Source: Spirochaetales bacterium (lineage in GTDB: Bacteria > Spirochaetota > Spirochaetia > DSM-2461). From it: 64,000 bases of DNA. The translations under genes were made by a program, and so were the position numbers. This document shows, piece by piece, positions 1 to 8,252 of the stretch; the first letter of the stretch is position 1, and each line of letters starts with the position of its first letter. The DNA is taken from positions 1-64,000 of the forward strand of contig JAFGXR010000108.1 in NCBI GenBank assembly GCA_016936555.1, in the 5' to 3' direction. The notes beneath the pieces were generated by a model. The model did no database searches and was not told where the DNA came from. It saw only the letters and a program-made list of their open reading frames with translations.

Positions 1-3
1 AAT

Positions 4-75
<72 letters not shown>

Positions 76-77
76 TT

Positions 78-110
78 AAAAAAAGTTCGACTCCGGTCGG
101 ACTTTTTTTT
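78..110 (+). terminator. Rho-independent terminator after tRNA-Gly
   Basis: The stem AAGTTCGAC/GTCGGACTT (9 bp including one G-T pair) has loop TCCG. An A-run precedes it and eight T follow. It lies three bases after the tRNA and ends its transcript. Read on the other strand, the A-run becomes a U-run, so it could also stop transcripts from the gene at 159-791. Confidence 0.9.
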
Positions 111-158
111 GCTTCGCCGGAGGGGCGGGAATCGATCGGGAATGAGCTCAAGTTTCAT

Positions 159-791
159 CTACCCGCAATATGCGACAGCCTGATCAGCCGCGGAAGCTGC
201 ATCAGCCGTATAAGCATCTGCACCGATGGTATCGCAGAAATTCTGCGTAACCGGCGCGCCGCCGACCATGATCTTGACCGATTCTCTCAGTCCCGCTTGA
301 TCAAAAGCTTTAACCACCTTTTCCATTCCGGTCATCGTCGTGGTCAGCAGAGCCGAGCAGGCGATGATGTCAGCACCGCTTTCCTTTGCCGCGTCGACAT
401 ATTGTTCCGGAGAAACATCGGTGCCCAGATCAATGACTTCCAGCCCCTTACCTTCCATCATCATTTTTACAAGGTTTTTACCGATATCGTGGAGGTCGCC
501 TTTAACAGTCCCGATCACGACCTTACCCTTTGCTTTGACCCCTTCGTCAACCAGGAGAGGTTTCAGCAGGGCGGCGCCCATATTCATGGCTCTTGCGGCA
601 ATAAGTACTTCGGGAACATAGATTTCATTGTTCTTAAACTTTTCACCGATAATGCTCATCCCCGGCATCATTCCCCTGTTTAGGATTTCCTCTGCACTTA
701 TTCCCTCATCAATAGCCTCCTGAACCATCTCCGTAACATCTTTGGCTTTGCCTTTCTGAAGCGCCAGTGACATTTGCTCAAAATCCGCCAT
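159..791 (-). CDS. Corrinoid-binding methyl-carrier protein (MtbC/MtmC/MtaC family)
   Basis: A two-domain corrinoid protein of about 210 aa, the usual length for methanol/methylamine/glycine-betaine type carriers. The N-terminal helical cap (about residues 1-85) carries the family pattern MPGMSIIGEKF. The C-terminal Rossmann-like B12 domain has GDLHDIGKN (the DxHxxG motif whose His ligates cobalt), a central DLGTDV and a late VGGAPV. It would accept a methyl group from a substrate-specific methyltransferase and pass it to a URO-D-type or tetrahydrofolate methyltransferase. An upstream in-frame ATG at 815 exists. The start at 791 is preferred because GGAGA lies 4 nt before it. It is divergent from the activator gene at 1092. 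The substrate cannot be read from the sequence. Confidence 0.92.
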   Translation of the reverse strand: MADFEQMSLALQKGKAKDVTEMVQEAIDEGISAEEILNRGMMPGMSIIGEKFKNNEIYVPEVLIAARAMNMGAALLKPLLVDEGVKAKGKVVIGTVKGDLHDIGKNLVKMMMEGKGLEVIDLGTDVSPEQYVDAAKESGADIIACSALLTTTMTGMEKVVKAFDQAGLRESVKIMVGGAPVTQNFCDTIGADAYTADAASAADQAVAYCG

Positions 792-1091
792 ATTTTCTCC
801 TTGTATGTCCGACAACCCTATAACGGTTTGACAATTTATTTTGCAATTTTCTTGTTATTTTAAATTCAGCTGAGCCGTCCGTATCAAAAAAGCTTTCGAT
901 TTTTTGTATTTTTTTACGATAACATTTCTATTCATCCAAAACATTATTATATCCTCCTTGGAGGAGGTCAAACGGTACATGGTTCCAGGAGGAAGATATT
1001 CGGCGCCACTTACAAGCCGATAAAAAAAAATTACAAAAAAGATAGGATTTTTACAATATAATACATTCTCTTCCATGGGATACTTATTTAA
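792..1091. other. Divergent intergenic region of the corrinoid cluster
   Basis: 300 bp, AT-rich, with no convincing gene. For the leftward corrinoid gene a weak minus-strand promoter can be drawn (TTGCAA, 18 nt, TATAGG). For the rightward gene a TATAAT lies at 1057-1062, about 30 bp before the start, without a good -35. A short inverted repeat CCTCC-TT-GGAGG lies near 952-963 and is followed by a second GGAGG-rich stretch. I looked for cobalamin-riboswitch landmarks and saw none. Confidence 0.45.
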
Positions 1092-2852
1092 ATGGATACG
1101 TTATTAATCAGAAACAGAGAAAAAACCGTTCTTGAAGCTATAAGAGAAGATTTCAATATTGCACTGGACGCCCCTTGCGGAGGGAAGGGTACCTGCGGAA
1201 AATGCCGCGTCAGAATTATCAGCGGAGAAACAAATCCTCCGGCTGAAGAGGAGTTGAAACATCTTTCCCGGAAGGACCTGGGCGAAGGTATCCGGCTGGC
1301 CTGTTATATCAGACCTGTCACGGAACTCCTTATCGAACTGGACCGCCATAACGGACCGGTTCAGATTCTGGAAGACCACGGAGGCTTTTCAGGAACGGTT
1401 GATCCTCCGGTCAAAAAGACATTTATTTCACCGGGTTTACCGAATCTGGAAGATCAGCGGGACGACCTTGCGAGGATTCTTCATGCTCTGGGAAAGCCGG
1501 AATTGACTCTATCGCGGCATCTTCTGAAAAAGATACCCTCCCTGTGCCGAGTGAATAATTACAGAATAACTGCGCTTTATTCCGAAAAAGAGCTTCTGGC
1601 TCTCGAACCGGGCGATTCTACTGGAGAGCACTACGCCCTTGCCTGCGATATCGGTACGACGACTGTCGTTGCGTACCTGCTCGATGCCAATTCAGGCTAT
1701 ATTATCGATAGGGCCAGCGAACTGAATGCCCAGAGACCCTACGGAGCCGATGTCATTGCCAGAATCGATTACACGATGAATAATCCGGATGGGCTGAAAA
1801 TCCTTCAATCGGGGATACTGAAACAGATAGAAAAACTGACAAAAAAACTTCTGGAAAGGAATAACCGCAATGCCAAGGCACTCTATTCCATAACCGTGGC
1901 GGGCAACACGACAATGATCCATTTACTGGCAGGCATCGATCCGTCGGGCATTGCCGCAGCACCCTTTGTTCCGGCATTTCTGAAAAGTTTTATCTGCCGG
2001 TCCGGGGAACTGGGAGATTTCTTTATCGACTGCCAGTTCTCTTTTCTGCCTTCCATTTCCGCCTATGTGGGATCGGATGTTGTCGCCGGCGTTCTGGCTA
2101 CGGGAATGGAAGAAAGTGATGAAATGGCCCTTCTGGTCGATTTAGGCACCAACGGGGAAATTGTTATCGGAAACAGAAGGGGGTATGTCAGCTGTTCGAC
2201 TGCAGCGGGACCTGCTTTCGAAGGCGCTCATATTCAATGCGGCACCGGAGCCGTATCGGGAGCTGTCAAAAGAATAACATTGAAAGAGGGTAAAGTTGAT
2301 TTCGACGTCGTCGGAGTAGGCGATCCAGCGGGAATCTGCGGTTCGGCCATCGTCGATATCACTGCCGAACTGCTAAAAAACGGAATTATCGACGAGACGG
2401 GACGACTTCTCGATCCCGATGAACTGGAGGAGAATGATTACCGCTCTCTGGTTAATGAGAATTCATTTATGATCGTACCTGAAAGATCGATCGTCTTCAC
2501 ACAGAGAGATATAAGAGAGGTGCAGCTGGCAAAGGCGGCCATTTCCGCGGGAATCGAAACGCTTCTCCATGAAGCGGGAAAGACAATGGACGACATAAAA
2601 CACTTCTTTATCGCAGGGGGATTCGGGAACTATATCAGCAAAGAGAGCGCGGCGGCTATGGGGCTCATTCCCGGAGAGCTTCTGGATAGAGCCGTTTCCG
2701 TAGGTAACACAGCGGGCCTCGGAGCCATCGGATGCGCTCTGAACAGAGAGAACAATGAAATCTGCCGGAATATAGTTGCCAAAACCAGGTATATCGAATT
2801 ATCGGGAAGCGCTTACTTTCAGCAGAAATACATGGAAGGGATGGTATTCTGA
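1092..2852 (+). CDS. RACo-like ATP-dependent reductive activator of corrinoid proteins
   Basis: 586 aa. The N terminus has a plant-type [2Fe-2S] ferredoxin fold with Cys29, Cys35, Cys38 (PCGGKGTCGKC) and a distal Cys near residue 75 (LACY). The rest is the ASKHA-type ATPase (DUF4445) with phosphate loops ACDIGTTTVVAY (about 185) and VDLGTNGEIVIG (about 355) and a late FIAGGFGNYI. Known RACo enzymes use ATP to reduce inactivated Co(II) corrinoid to Co(I), so the partner is very likely the corrinoid protein at 159-791. The next gene starts 2 nt after its stop. The ATG start has only a weak upstream purine stretch. Confidence 0.93.
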   Translation: MDTLLIRNREKTVLEAIREDFNIALDAPCGGKGTCGKCRVRIISGETNPPAEEELKHLSRKDLGEGIRLACYIRPVTELLIELDRHNGPVQILEDHGGFSGTVDPPVKKTFISPGLPNLEDQRDDLARILHALGKPELTLSRHLLKKIPSLCRVNNYRITALYSEKELLALEPGDSTGEHYALACDIGTTTVVAYLLDANSGYIIDRASELNAQRPYGADVIARIDYTMNNPDGLKILQSGILKQIEKLTKKLLERNNRNAKALYSITVAGNTTMIHLLAGIDPSGIAAAPFVPAFLKSFICRSGELGDFFIDCQFSFLPSISAYVGSDVVAGVLATGMEESDEMALLVDLGTNGEIVIGNRRGYVSCSTAAGPAFEGAHIQCGTGAVSGAVKRITLKEGKVDFDVVGVGDPAGICGSAIVDITAELLKNGIIDETGRLLDPDELEENDYRSLVNENSFMIVPERSIVFTQRDIREVQLAKAAISAGIETLLHEAGKTMDDIKHFFIAGGFGNYISKESAAAMGLIPGELLDRAVSVGNTAGLGAIGCALNRENNEICRNIVAKTRYIELSGSAYFQQKYMEGMVF

Positions 2853-2854
2853 AG

Positions 2855-3523
2855 TTGGAAATACTGGATACGCCTTTTGAGTTCGACAGGGACGAATTCG
2901 ACAGAAGGATAAAAATAGAGATATATGAGGGTATGGAGGATGAAATAGCCTCGCTTCTTGAAAAAGCTCTCCCGAAACTCAACCCCAGAACACTTTTCAG
3001 AGAGTTGTCTGCCGATAACCGCGATAAAAAGATTATCCACGTGGGAGACCAGTGTTTTGATGATCCCGTGGCCTTGATGCATCTGGGTAAAACCGATAGA
3101 GTTTTCCCCTATATCTCCACTTGCGGGGACGGGTTGGAGGAAATGGCATCATATTCTCAGGATATGCTGGAAATATTCTGGTTTGACGCCCTGAAGCAGA
3201 TGGCCATGGACAGGACTTTCAGTCATTTCAGAGCTTATATAAAAAAAGAATACTCCATACCGAAACTCTATTCTCTGAATCCCGGATCCGACACCTGCCG
3301 TGAGGGATGGGACATAAGTAATCAGAAAAAGATATTTGCCCTGCTGCCTCTAGCCGGGGAAAGAGGCGGCGTGATCCTTACAGAGAGTCTCCTCATGCGC
3401 CCCAATAAAACCGTATCGGGTCTCCTTTTCCAATCGGATAGAGACTTTGTCAGTTGTCAGGAATGTGATAATATACACTGTCCCAACAGAAGAATGATTC
3501 ACGACGGGGCGATAGTCATTTAA
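2855..3523 (+). CDS. MetH activation domain-like protein of the corrinoid cluster
   Basis: 222 aa resembling the stand-alone 'B12-dependent methionine synthase activation domain' proteins that accompany RACo genes. The S-adenosylmethionine/B12-binding signature region appears as YSLNPGSDTC near residue 145, comparable to RxSPGYP in MetH. The C terminus is Cys-rich (CQECDNIHCPNR), which could bind a metal or Fe-S cluster. It probably takes part in reactivation or handling of the corrinoid carrier. The start is TTG at 2855, two bases after the previous stop, with AAGGGA inside the upstream gene as a possible ribosome site, so the two are likely translationally coupled. The biochemical role of the stand-alone form is not established. 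Confidence 0.8.
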   Translation: MEILDTPFEFDRDEFDRRIKIEIYEGMEDEIASLLEKALPKLNPRTLFRELSADNRDKKIIHVGDQCFDDPVALMHLGKTDRVFPYISTCGDGLEEMASYSQDMLEIFWFDALKQMAMDRTFSHFRAYIKKEYSIPKLYSLNPGSDTCREGWDISNQKKIFALLPLAGERGGVILTESLLMRPNKTVSGLLFQSDRDFVSCQECDNIHCPNRRMIHDGAIVI

Positions 3524-3529
3524 TTCGGA

Positions 3530-4900
3530 ATGTACATGCTGGATATTGAAAAGTCTTTGAAAGCCGCCGCCGATTTCTCCCTGGTGACGGGAGTCGAATG
3601 CATCGTCACAAACGAGAACGGAGAAACGATCGGAGAGAAGGGCATTGTGCCCAGCTCCTGTTCGCTCTGTTCAGCCTTAAAGGCATGCACCGGCAAGGAA
3701 ATAAACTGCCGTCAGTCTCATTTATACGGCAGTGAGAACGCCCTGCGTTTCGGAGGAAAATATACCTATTTCTGCCCTTTGTCCATGACCCATTTTACAT
3801 CACCTATTCTCATTGACGGCGTGGTCCGCGGCGCGTTGACCGGAGGGCCTGTGCTCCTTATTGACAGAGAGGAATTCCTGCAGGACGAGATGTCCCGGCA
3901 CGGTGCCCTCAATGATGACGATTTTAATATGCTGAGGCGGTCCTTATACGATATTCCCCATATCAGCCCCCGTAAAGTGACGGCTCTCTCAGAGCTCCTT
4001 CTCGCCTCGGCATCGATGCTCTCCGATATCAAAGTCAGCTCCTATGCCGAGGAAATGATGTTCAATTCCCAGCAGTCCCGTATTTCCGAGTATATCCATC
4101 ATCTGAAAAGCATGGGAGGAAGCGAAGAGAGGACCTATTCCATCGACAAGGAAAAGGAGCTTCTGAAGCTGATTACCCTGGGTGATAAAAAAGGAGCCCA
4201 GGAGCTTCTCAATGAAATTCTGGGGGAACTGTTCTTCTCTTCCGGTCAGAACTTCGAGATCATAAAATCCCGGATTCTCGAACTTGTCGTTCTTCTTTCA
4301 AGGGCGGCCATGGACGGCGGGGCCAATGTGGAGCAGATCTTCGGTCTCAATTTCAACTACCTGAAAGAGATCAACCAGTTCCGGAGCATTGAGCCGCTAT
4401 GCAACTGGCTCACAAAAATTATGGTCCGTTTCGTCGATTTCGTCTTTGATCTGGACAAGGTGAAGCACGCCGATGCCATCTATAAATCCATTCAGTATCT
4501 GCAGGAGCACTACGCGGATAAAGTAACACTGGAGGAAGTGGCATCGGCCATCTATCTCAGTCCGGCTTATTTCAGCAAGATATTCAAAGAGGAAATGAAA
4601 ATCACCTTTAAGAACTACCTGAACACTTTGCGGATCGAAAGAAGTAAGGTCCTTATGGAAAACCGTGATATTCAGCTCATTGATATAGCCGGGTTGGTGG
4701 GCTATGAAGATCAGAGTTACTTCAGCAAGGTATTCAAGAAAATCACAGGTCTGTCACCGGGCAAGTACAGGGAAAGACGGGGCAGGATTCCCGGTGAAGA
4801 TGTGGAAATACATCAGGAAAACTCCCTAAATCAGGATAATCCGGGGACGCGAAAGCGCCGGATCAGGAGTTATTCCGTAAAAAAAGACAAAAAGCCGTAA
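3530..4900 (+). CDS. PocR-domain AraC-family transcriptional regulator
   Basis: 456 aa. An N-terminal PocR ligand-binding domain (about residues 8-165) holds the typical Cys-rich region CSLCSALKAC and CPLSMTHFTSPI. A helical middle follows, then a C-terminal AraC-type double helix-turn-helix (about 325-430) with LEEVASAIYLSPAYFSKIFK and DIAGLVGYEDQSYFSKVFK. PocR-type regulators respond to small molecules and often control corrinoid-dependent pathways. Here the gene sits within the corrinoid operon, 6 nt after the activation-domain gene, so it is probably the pathway activator. The ligand is unknown. A GTCACtccgGTGAC inverted repeat at 4954-4967, upstream of the next gene, is a possible but weak binding site. 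Confidence 0.9.
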   Translation: MYMLDIEKSLKAAADFSLVTGVECIVTNENGETIGEKGIVPSSCSLCSALKACTGKEINCRQSHLYGSENALRFGGKYTYFCPLSMTHFTSPILIDGVVRGALTGGPVLLIDREEFLQDEMSRHGALNDDDFNMLRRSLYDIPHISPRKVTALSELLLASASMLSDIKVSSYAEEMMFNSQQSRISEYIHHLKSMGGSEERTYSIDKEKELLKLITLGDKKGAQELLNEILGELFFSSGQNFEIIKSRILELVVLLSRAAMDGGANVEQIFGLNFNYLKEINQFRSIEPLCNWLTKIMVRFVDFVFDLDKVKHADAIYKSIQYLQEHYADKVTLEEVASAIYLSPAYFSKIFKEEMKITFKNYLNTLRIERSKVLMENRDIQLIDIAGLVGYEDQSYFSKVFKKITGLSPGKYRERRGRIPGEDVEIHQENSLNQDNPGTRKRRIRSYSVKKDKKP

Positions 4901-4980
4901 TTTTCTCCAATATTTCCTCATCGATCGGGAATACAGTGAGTTATTGAAGATAAGTCACTCCGGTGACCTGAGGAGACGTT

Positions 4981-6327
4981 GTGAACGGAAAAGAACTTAT
5001 ATATAGAGCCTTTAATAACGAAAGTCTGGAGCGGACGCCCTGGGTTCCCTACACGGGGGTACAGGTCGGAAAGCTCAGGGGGTATTCGGCGGAAGAAGTT
5101 CTCAAAGAGGGGGACAAGCTCTACGAATGTCTGGTTGAAGCGAACAGGCAATACAGCCCTGACGGGCAGCCGGTCATTTTCGATCTTCAGGTTGAAGCTG
5201 AAGTTCTCGGATGCGATCTGCTCTGGGCGGAAGATGCTCCTCCCACGGTAAAAACTCATCCCCTGGCGGATTCCGCTGAAATCCCGGCTAAAATCCCCGC
5301 AAAGGATGAAGGCCGTTTTCCCCTGATTCTCGATGTTATGAAAAGAATGAAAGAGACGGTCGGAGAAACGACGGCGCTCTACGGTCTGGGCTGCGGTCCC
5401 TTTACGCTGGCATCGCACCTTCGCTCGACCAATCTTTTTATGGATATGTATGACGATCCCGATTATGTGCATAATCTGCTCGATTACTGTGCCGATGTAT
5501 TCATCGCCGTAGCCGATTACTATATCGAAGCAGGCATGGATATCATCGGGGCCGTAGATCCGCTTATTTCACAGATATCTCCCGATTCCTTCGAAGAGTT
5601 TATGATGAAGCCCTACAAAAAAGTTTTTGACCATATCAGGAGCAAAGGGGTTTTCTCGTCCTTCTTCGTCTGTGGAGACGCGACCAAGAATCTCGATGTC
5701 ATGTCTCAGACCGGACCGGACTGTCTCAGTATTGATGAAAACATCAATCTGGTTGAAGCGAAGAAGGTGACAGACAAATACAATATTGTTATAAGCGGAA
5801 ATATTCAGCTGACAATCTGTATGCTTCTGGGAACCCAGCAGGACAACCAGAAAGCGGCGATCGAAAAGATCGGTCAGATGGGAGACCGCAACTTCATTCT
5901 GGCCCCGGGATGCGATATGCCCTACGACACACCACCGGAAAATATAATCGGCATCGGACAGGCTGTTCAGGATGTGGAAGCGACCAGAAAGCTGCTCGAG
6001 AATTATGAAAAAGCTGAATTGGATATCGATGTGAAGATGCCCGATTACGCCAACCTGGAACGACCGCTTATTGAAGTTCTGACCATCGATTCGGCCACTT
6101 GCGCTGCCTGCGGTTATATGACCGCCGCAGCCAGGGACATGAAGGCGATCTTCGGTTCGAAAATCGATGTGGTTGAACGGAAAATTACCGAACCGGAAAA
6201 TATCATCCGTGTCGGAAAGCTCGGGGTCATGAATCTGCCTACCATGGTTATAAACGGCGAAGTGAAGTTCATTTCCATCATCCCCAACAGGGAAGAACTG
6301 AAAGCCGCTGTCGAAGCCGTGCTGTAG
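4981..6327 (+). CDS. URO-D family corrinoid methyltransferase fused to a thioredoxin-like domain
   Basis: 448 aa. Residues about 1-340 match the MtaA/MtbA/CmuA branch of the uroporphyrinogen decarboxylase fold, which moves methyl groups between corrinoid proteins and thiols. About 360-448 is an extra thioredoxin-like domain with a CAAC redox motif (DSATCAACGYM) and the cis-Pro segment NLPTMVINGE. Stand-alone MtaA-type proteins are about 340 aa, so the extension is a real fusion. In canonical members zinc is held by HxC and a later Cys. Here the first motif reads FFVCGD, without the His, while the later Cys is kept in LAPGCDMP. The GTG start has GAGGAG 6 nt upstream. The next gene follows within 10 nt. 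Confidence 0.85.
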   Translation: MNGKELIYRAFNNESLERTPWVPYTGVQVGKLRGYSAEEVLKEGDKLYECLVEANRQYSPDGQPVIFDLQVEAEVLGCDLLWAEDAPPTVKTHPLADSAEIPAKIPAKDEGRFPLILDVMKRMKETVGETTALYGLGCGPFTLASHLRSTNLFMDMYDDPDYVHNLLDYCADVFIAVADYYIEAGMDIIGAVDPLISQISPDSFEEFMMKPYKKVFDHIRSKGVFSSFFVCGDATKNLDVMSQTGPDCLSIDENINLVEAKKVTDKYNIVISGNIQLTICMLLGTQQDNQKAAIEKIGQMGDRNFILAPGCDMPYDTPPENIIGIGQAVQDVEATRKLLENYEKAELDIDVKMPDYANLERPLIEVLTIDSATCAACGYMTAAARDMKAIFGSKIDVVERKITEPENIIRVGKLGVMNLPTMVINGEVKFISIIPNREELKAAVEAVL

Positions 6328-6336
6328 GGGGTGAAC

Positions 6337-7248
6337 ATGGAGCAGAAAATCGAACTTGTCATAATAACCGGATTCCTCGGGGCCGGGAAGACCACCCTTC
6401 TCAATAAGATTATAACTTCATACGGCGATAGAAAAATCGGACTGCTGATAAATGATTTCGGAAAGGTCCCTGTAGACGGAAGTCTGATAAGAAAAAGCCA
6501 TACAGATCTGGAGGAAAGCAGGATTTACGAGATCGGAAATGGTTCTATCTTCTGCTCCTGTCTCACGTCATCTTTTATCCTGGGCCTGAAGTACTTTATG
6601 GAACAGAAACCGGACATCCTCTTTATCGAGACTTCGGGTATGTCCGATCCCGGCAGCATGGCGCGTCTGCTGGAGGAATATCAGCTTCGCGGGGCTTTTG
6701 CAATCCGTCATGTCCTGGCTGTCGTGGACAGCACTAATTTCCTTAAAATGAGGGCGAATCTGACTTTTGTGGACAGGCAGATCAGGGCCTCAAATACGGT
6801 TCTTCTCAATAAAGCCGATCTGATCGATGATTCCTTAAAAGAGGAAATCGAAAAAACAGTAAAAGAGATTAACAGTTTTGCCTTTATACGCCGGACCACA
6901 TTCTGCGATTACGATTATTCGTTACTGAAAGAAGAGGCGTTCCTTCCCGGCAGATCCCTTCCTTCCTGTAATACGCCCTCCAGCGCTCCGGGTAAAATGT
7001 TTCTGGAACAGAGTGATATTCCGGCAGAGCCGTTCCGTAAATTCCTTTCGGAAATCGCCGGCTATACGCTGAGGCTCAAAGGATATTACGAGCTTGATGG
7101 AGTCGTTTCTTATTTTACAAACAACAATGGTTCCGTTGAATCCTCTGAAAAGGACGATTCTTTCCGCGGAGAAAAAGGAATCACTCTCATCTACGAGAAG
7201 AAGAATGAGCCGGTAATTAAAGAAAAATGGGCAGCTCTGAAGCCGTAA
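6337..7248 (+). CDS. CobW/COG0523 family GTP-binding metal/cofactor chaperone
   Basis: About 303 aa G3E-family P-loop GTPase. It has the Walker A motif GFLGAGKTTLL at the N terminus, a metal-binding CSC segment after GNGSIF (the family normally has CxCC or similar), Walker B-like LFIETSGMSDP and NKADL for guanine recognition. The C-terminal CobW domain is short. Members deliver metals or help cobalamin-related enzymes. Placement at the end of the corrinoid operon suggests a role in supplying zinc or cobalt/corrinoid to the methyltransferases. A GTG at 6331 is possible. ATG at 6337 is preferred for its spacing from GGGGGTG. Confidence 0.87.
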   Translation: MEQKIELVIITGFLGAGKTTLLNKIITSYGDRKIGLLINDFGKVPVDGSLIRKSHTDLEESRIYEIGNGSIFCSCLTSSFILGLKYFMEQKPDILFIETSGMSDPGSMARLLEEYQLRGAFAIRHVLAVVDSTNFLKMRANLTFVDRQIRASNTVLLNKADLIDDSLKEEIEKTVKEINSFAFIRRTTFCDYDYSLLKEEAFLPGRSLPSCNTPSSAPGKMFLEQSDIPAEPFRKFLSEIAGYTLRLKGYYELDGVVSYFTNNNGSVESSEKDDSFRGEKGITLIYEKKNEPVIKEKWAALKP

Positions 7249-7251
7249 TTT

Positions 7252-8250
7252 TCATCCCTCTCTTTTAATCATGGCCAGCAGATTCTCTTCGGGAGTGAGC
7301 GGTGTAATTTCGCAGCCCGCCGACAGAATGAACGGCCTGCCTTTTTCCCGTTCGATCAGCTCTTTGACTTTCTGCCGGATTTCCCCGGGCGTGCCCCGTT
7401 CGATAACCGCCGCCGGATCGATATTCCCGCAGCGGATGACATCGTTACCAAGTATGGCATAGGCTTTTTCAAGGTCTACTTCCCAGTCCAGATCCAGAAT
7501 ATCCATCCCCACTTCTTTCAGGCCTCCGAGCAGATGGGTGATATTGCCGCAGATATGGATCTTGGCCATGGCTCCGCGATCCTGTATGAACCGGACAAGC
7601 TCCCTGTGGAGGGGCTGTACGAATTCATTGTATTGTCCGGCACCTATCTGGGAGCATATGGCATCGCCTATACCGATGATATCGCAGCCCGCATCGATCT
7701 GGGCCGCGGAAAAATCTTTTGCCGTCTGCAGTGTTTTTTCAAGAAGGACCCGGGTCTTCTCCGGTTCCGTCATCATCTGCACAAGCACTTCGCTCAGTTC
7801 CATGATGTCGCAGGCTGAAGCCATGGGCCCCTCCACCCAGCCGATGAGGGGAACATTTTCCGGTTTCTCCATTCTGAGTCTTTTGGCCGCTTCCAGGCGG
7901 TCATTCATTCGTTCCGCCTGACGGGGGTCCGGATTTCTGAGAAAAGCCGGATCATCTTCATTTTCAAGAACATAACGGGTACAGTGGGGAACCCGTTCAG
8001 GAGCATAGCTGAACCGGGCGCCGAATCCTTCGGCTTCACGGCCGGGATCGGAAATCAGACTGACTGTATCGGTATGGTATTTTTTCTGACAGAAAAGATT
8101 CGCTTCCACCAGGACATCGTGGTTCAGGTAGAAATTGCTGTAGGTCGAGTGGACTTCATGAGCTGCGAACTGCATCAGTATGGGGCTGAAGAGGGGGTTC
8201 CCCTCCCGGGATCTTTTCAGTGTCAGTTTGTAGAAATCATCTTTATTCAC
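7252..8250 (-). CDS. URO-D family (MtaA-like) methyltransferase in a glycosidase operon
   Basis: About 332 aa, full length for the MtaA/MtbA-like branch of the URO-D fold. It keeps the expected zinc-site elements: HICGN (HxC) near residue 220 and a second Cys in LSAGCEITPLTPEEN. It lies directly behind the glycosidase lipoprotein gene, whose stop overlaps a possible TTG start at 8256. GTG at 8250 is chosen because GAGGAG stands 8 nt before it. Although convergent with the corrinoid operon, it is transcribed with the glycosidase. Inference: it transfers a methyl group released from, or placed on, a glycan-derived compound. The substrate is unknown. Confidence 0.82.
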   Translation of the reverse strand: MNKDDFYKLTLKRSREGNPLFSPILMQFAAHEVHSTYSNFYLNHDVLVEANLFCQKKYHTDTVSLISDPGREAEGFGARFSYAPERVPHCTRYVLENEDDPAFLRNPDPRQAERMNDRLEAAKRLRMEKPENVPLIGWVEGPMASACDIMELSEVLVQMMTEPEKTRVLLEKTLQTAKDFSAAQIDAGCDIIGIGDAICSQIGAGQYNEFVQPLHRELVRFIQDRGAMAKIHICGNITHLLGGLKEVGMDILDLDWEVDLEKAYAILGNDVIRCGNIDPAAVIERGTPGEIRQKVKELIEREKGRPFILSAGCEITPLTPEENLLAMIKREG

Positions 8251-8252
8251 AA

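Noticed and set aside
855-1076. 73-codon minus-strand open frame in the corrinoid intergenic region
   Set aside because: Low-complexity, AT-driven, no ribosome site, no similarity to a known small protein.
792-1091. Cobalamin riboswitch upstream of the corrinoid genes
   Set aside because: Expected because of the pathway, but I found no B12-box-like sequence or matching stem arrangement.
4954-4967. GTCAC-TCCG-GTGAC inverted repeat before the fused methyltransferase gene
   Set aside because: Only 5 bp per arm and a single copy; not enough to call an operator or terminator.
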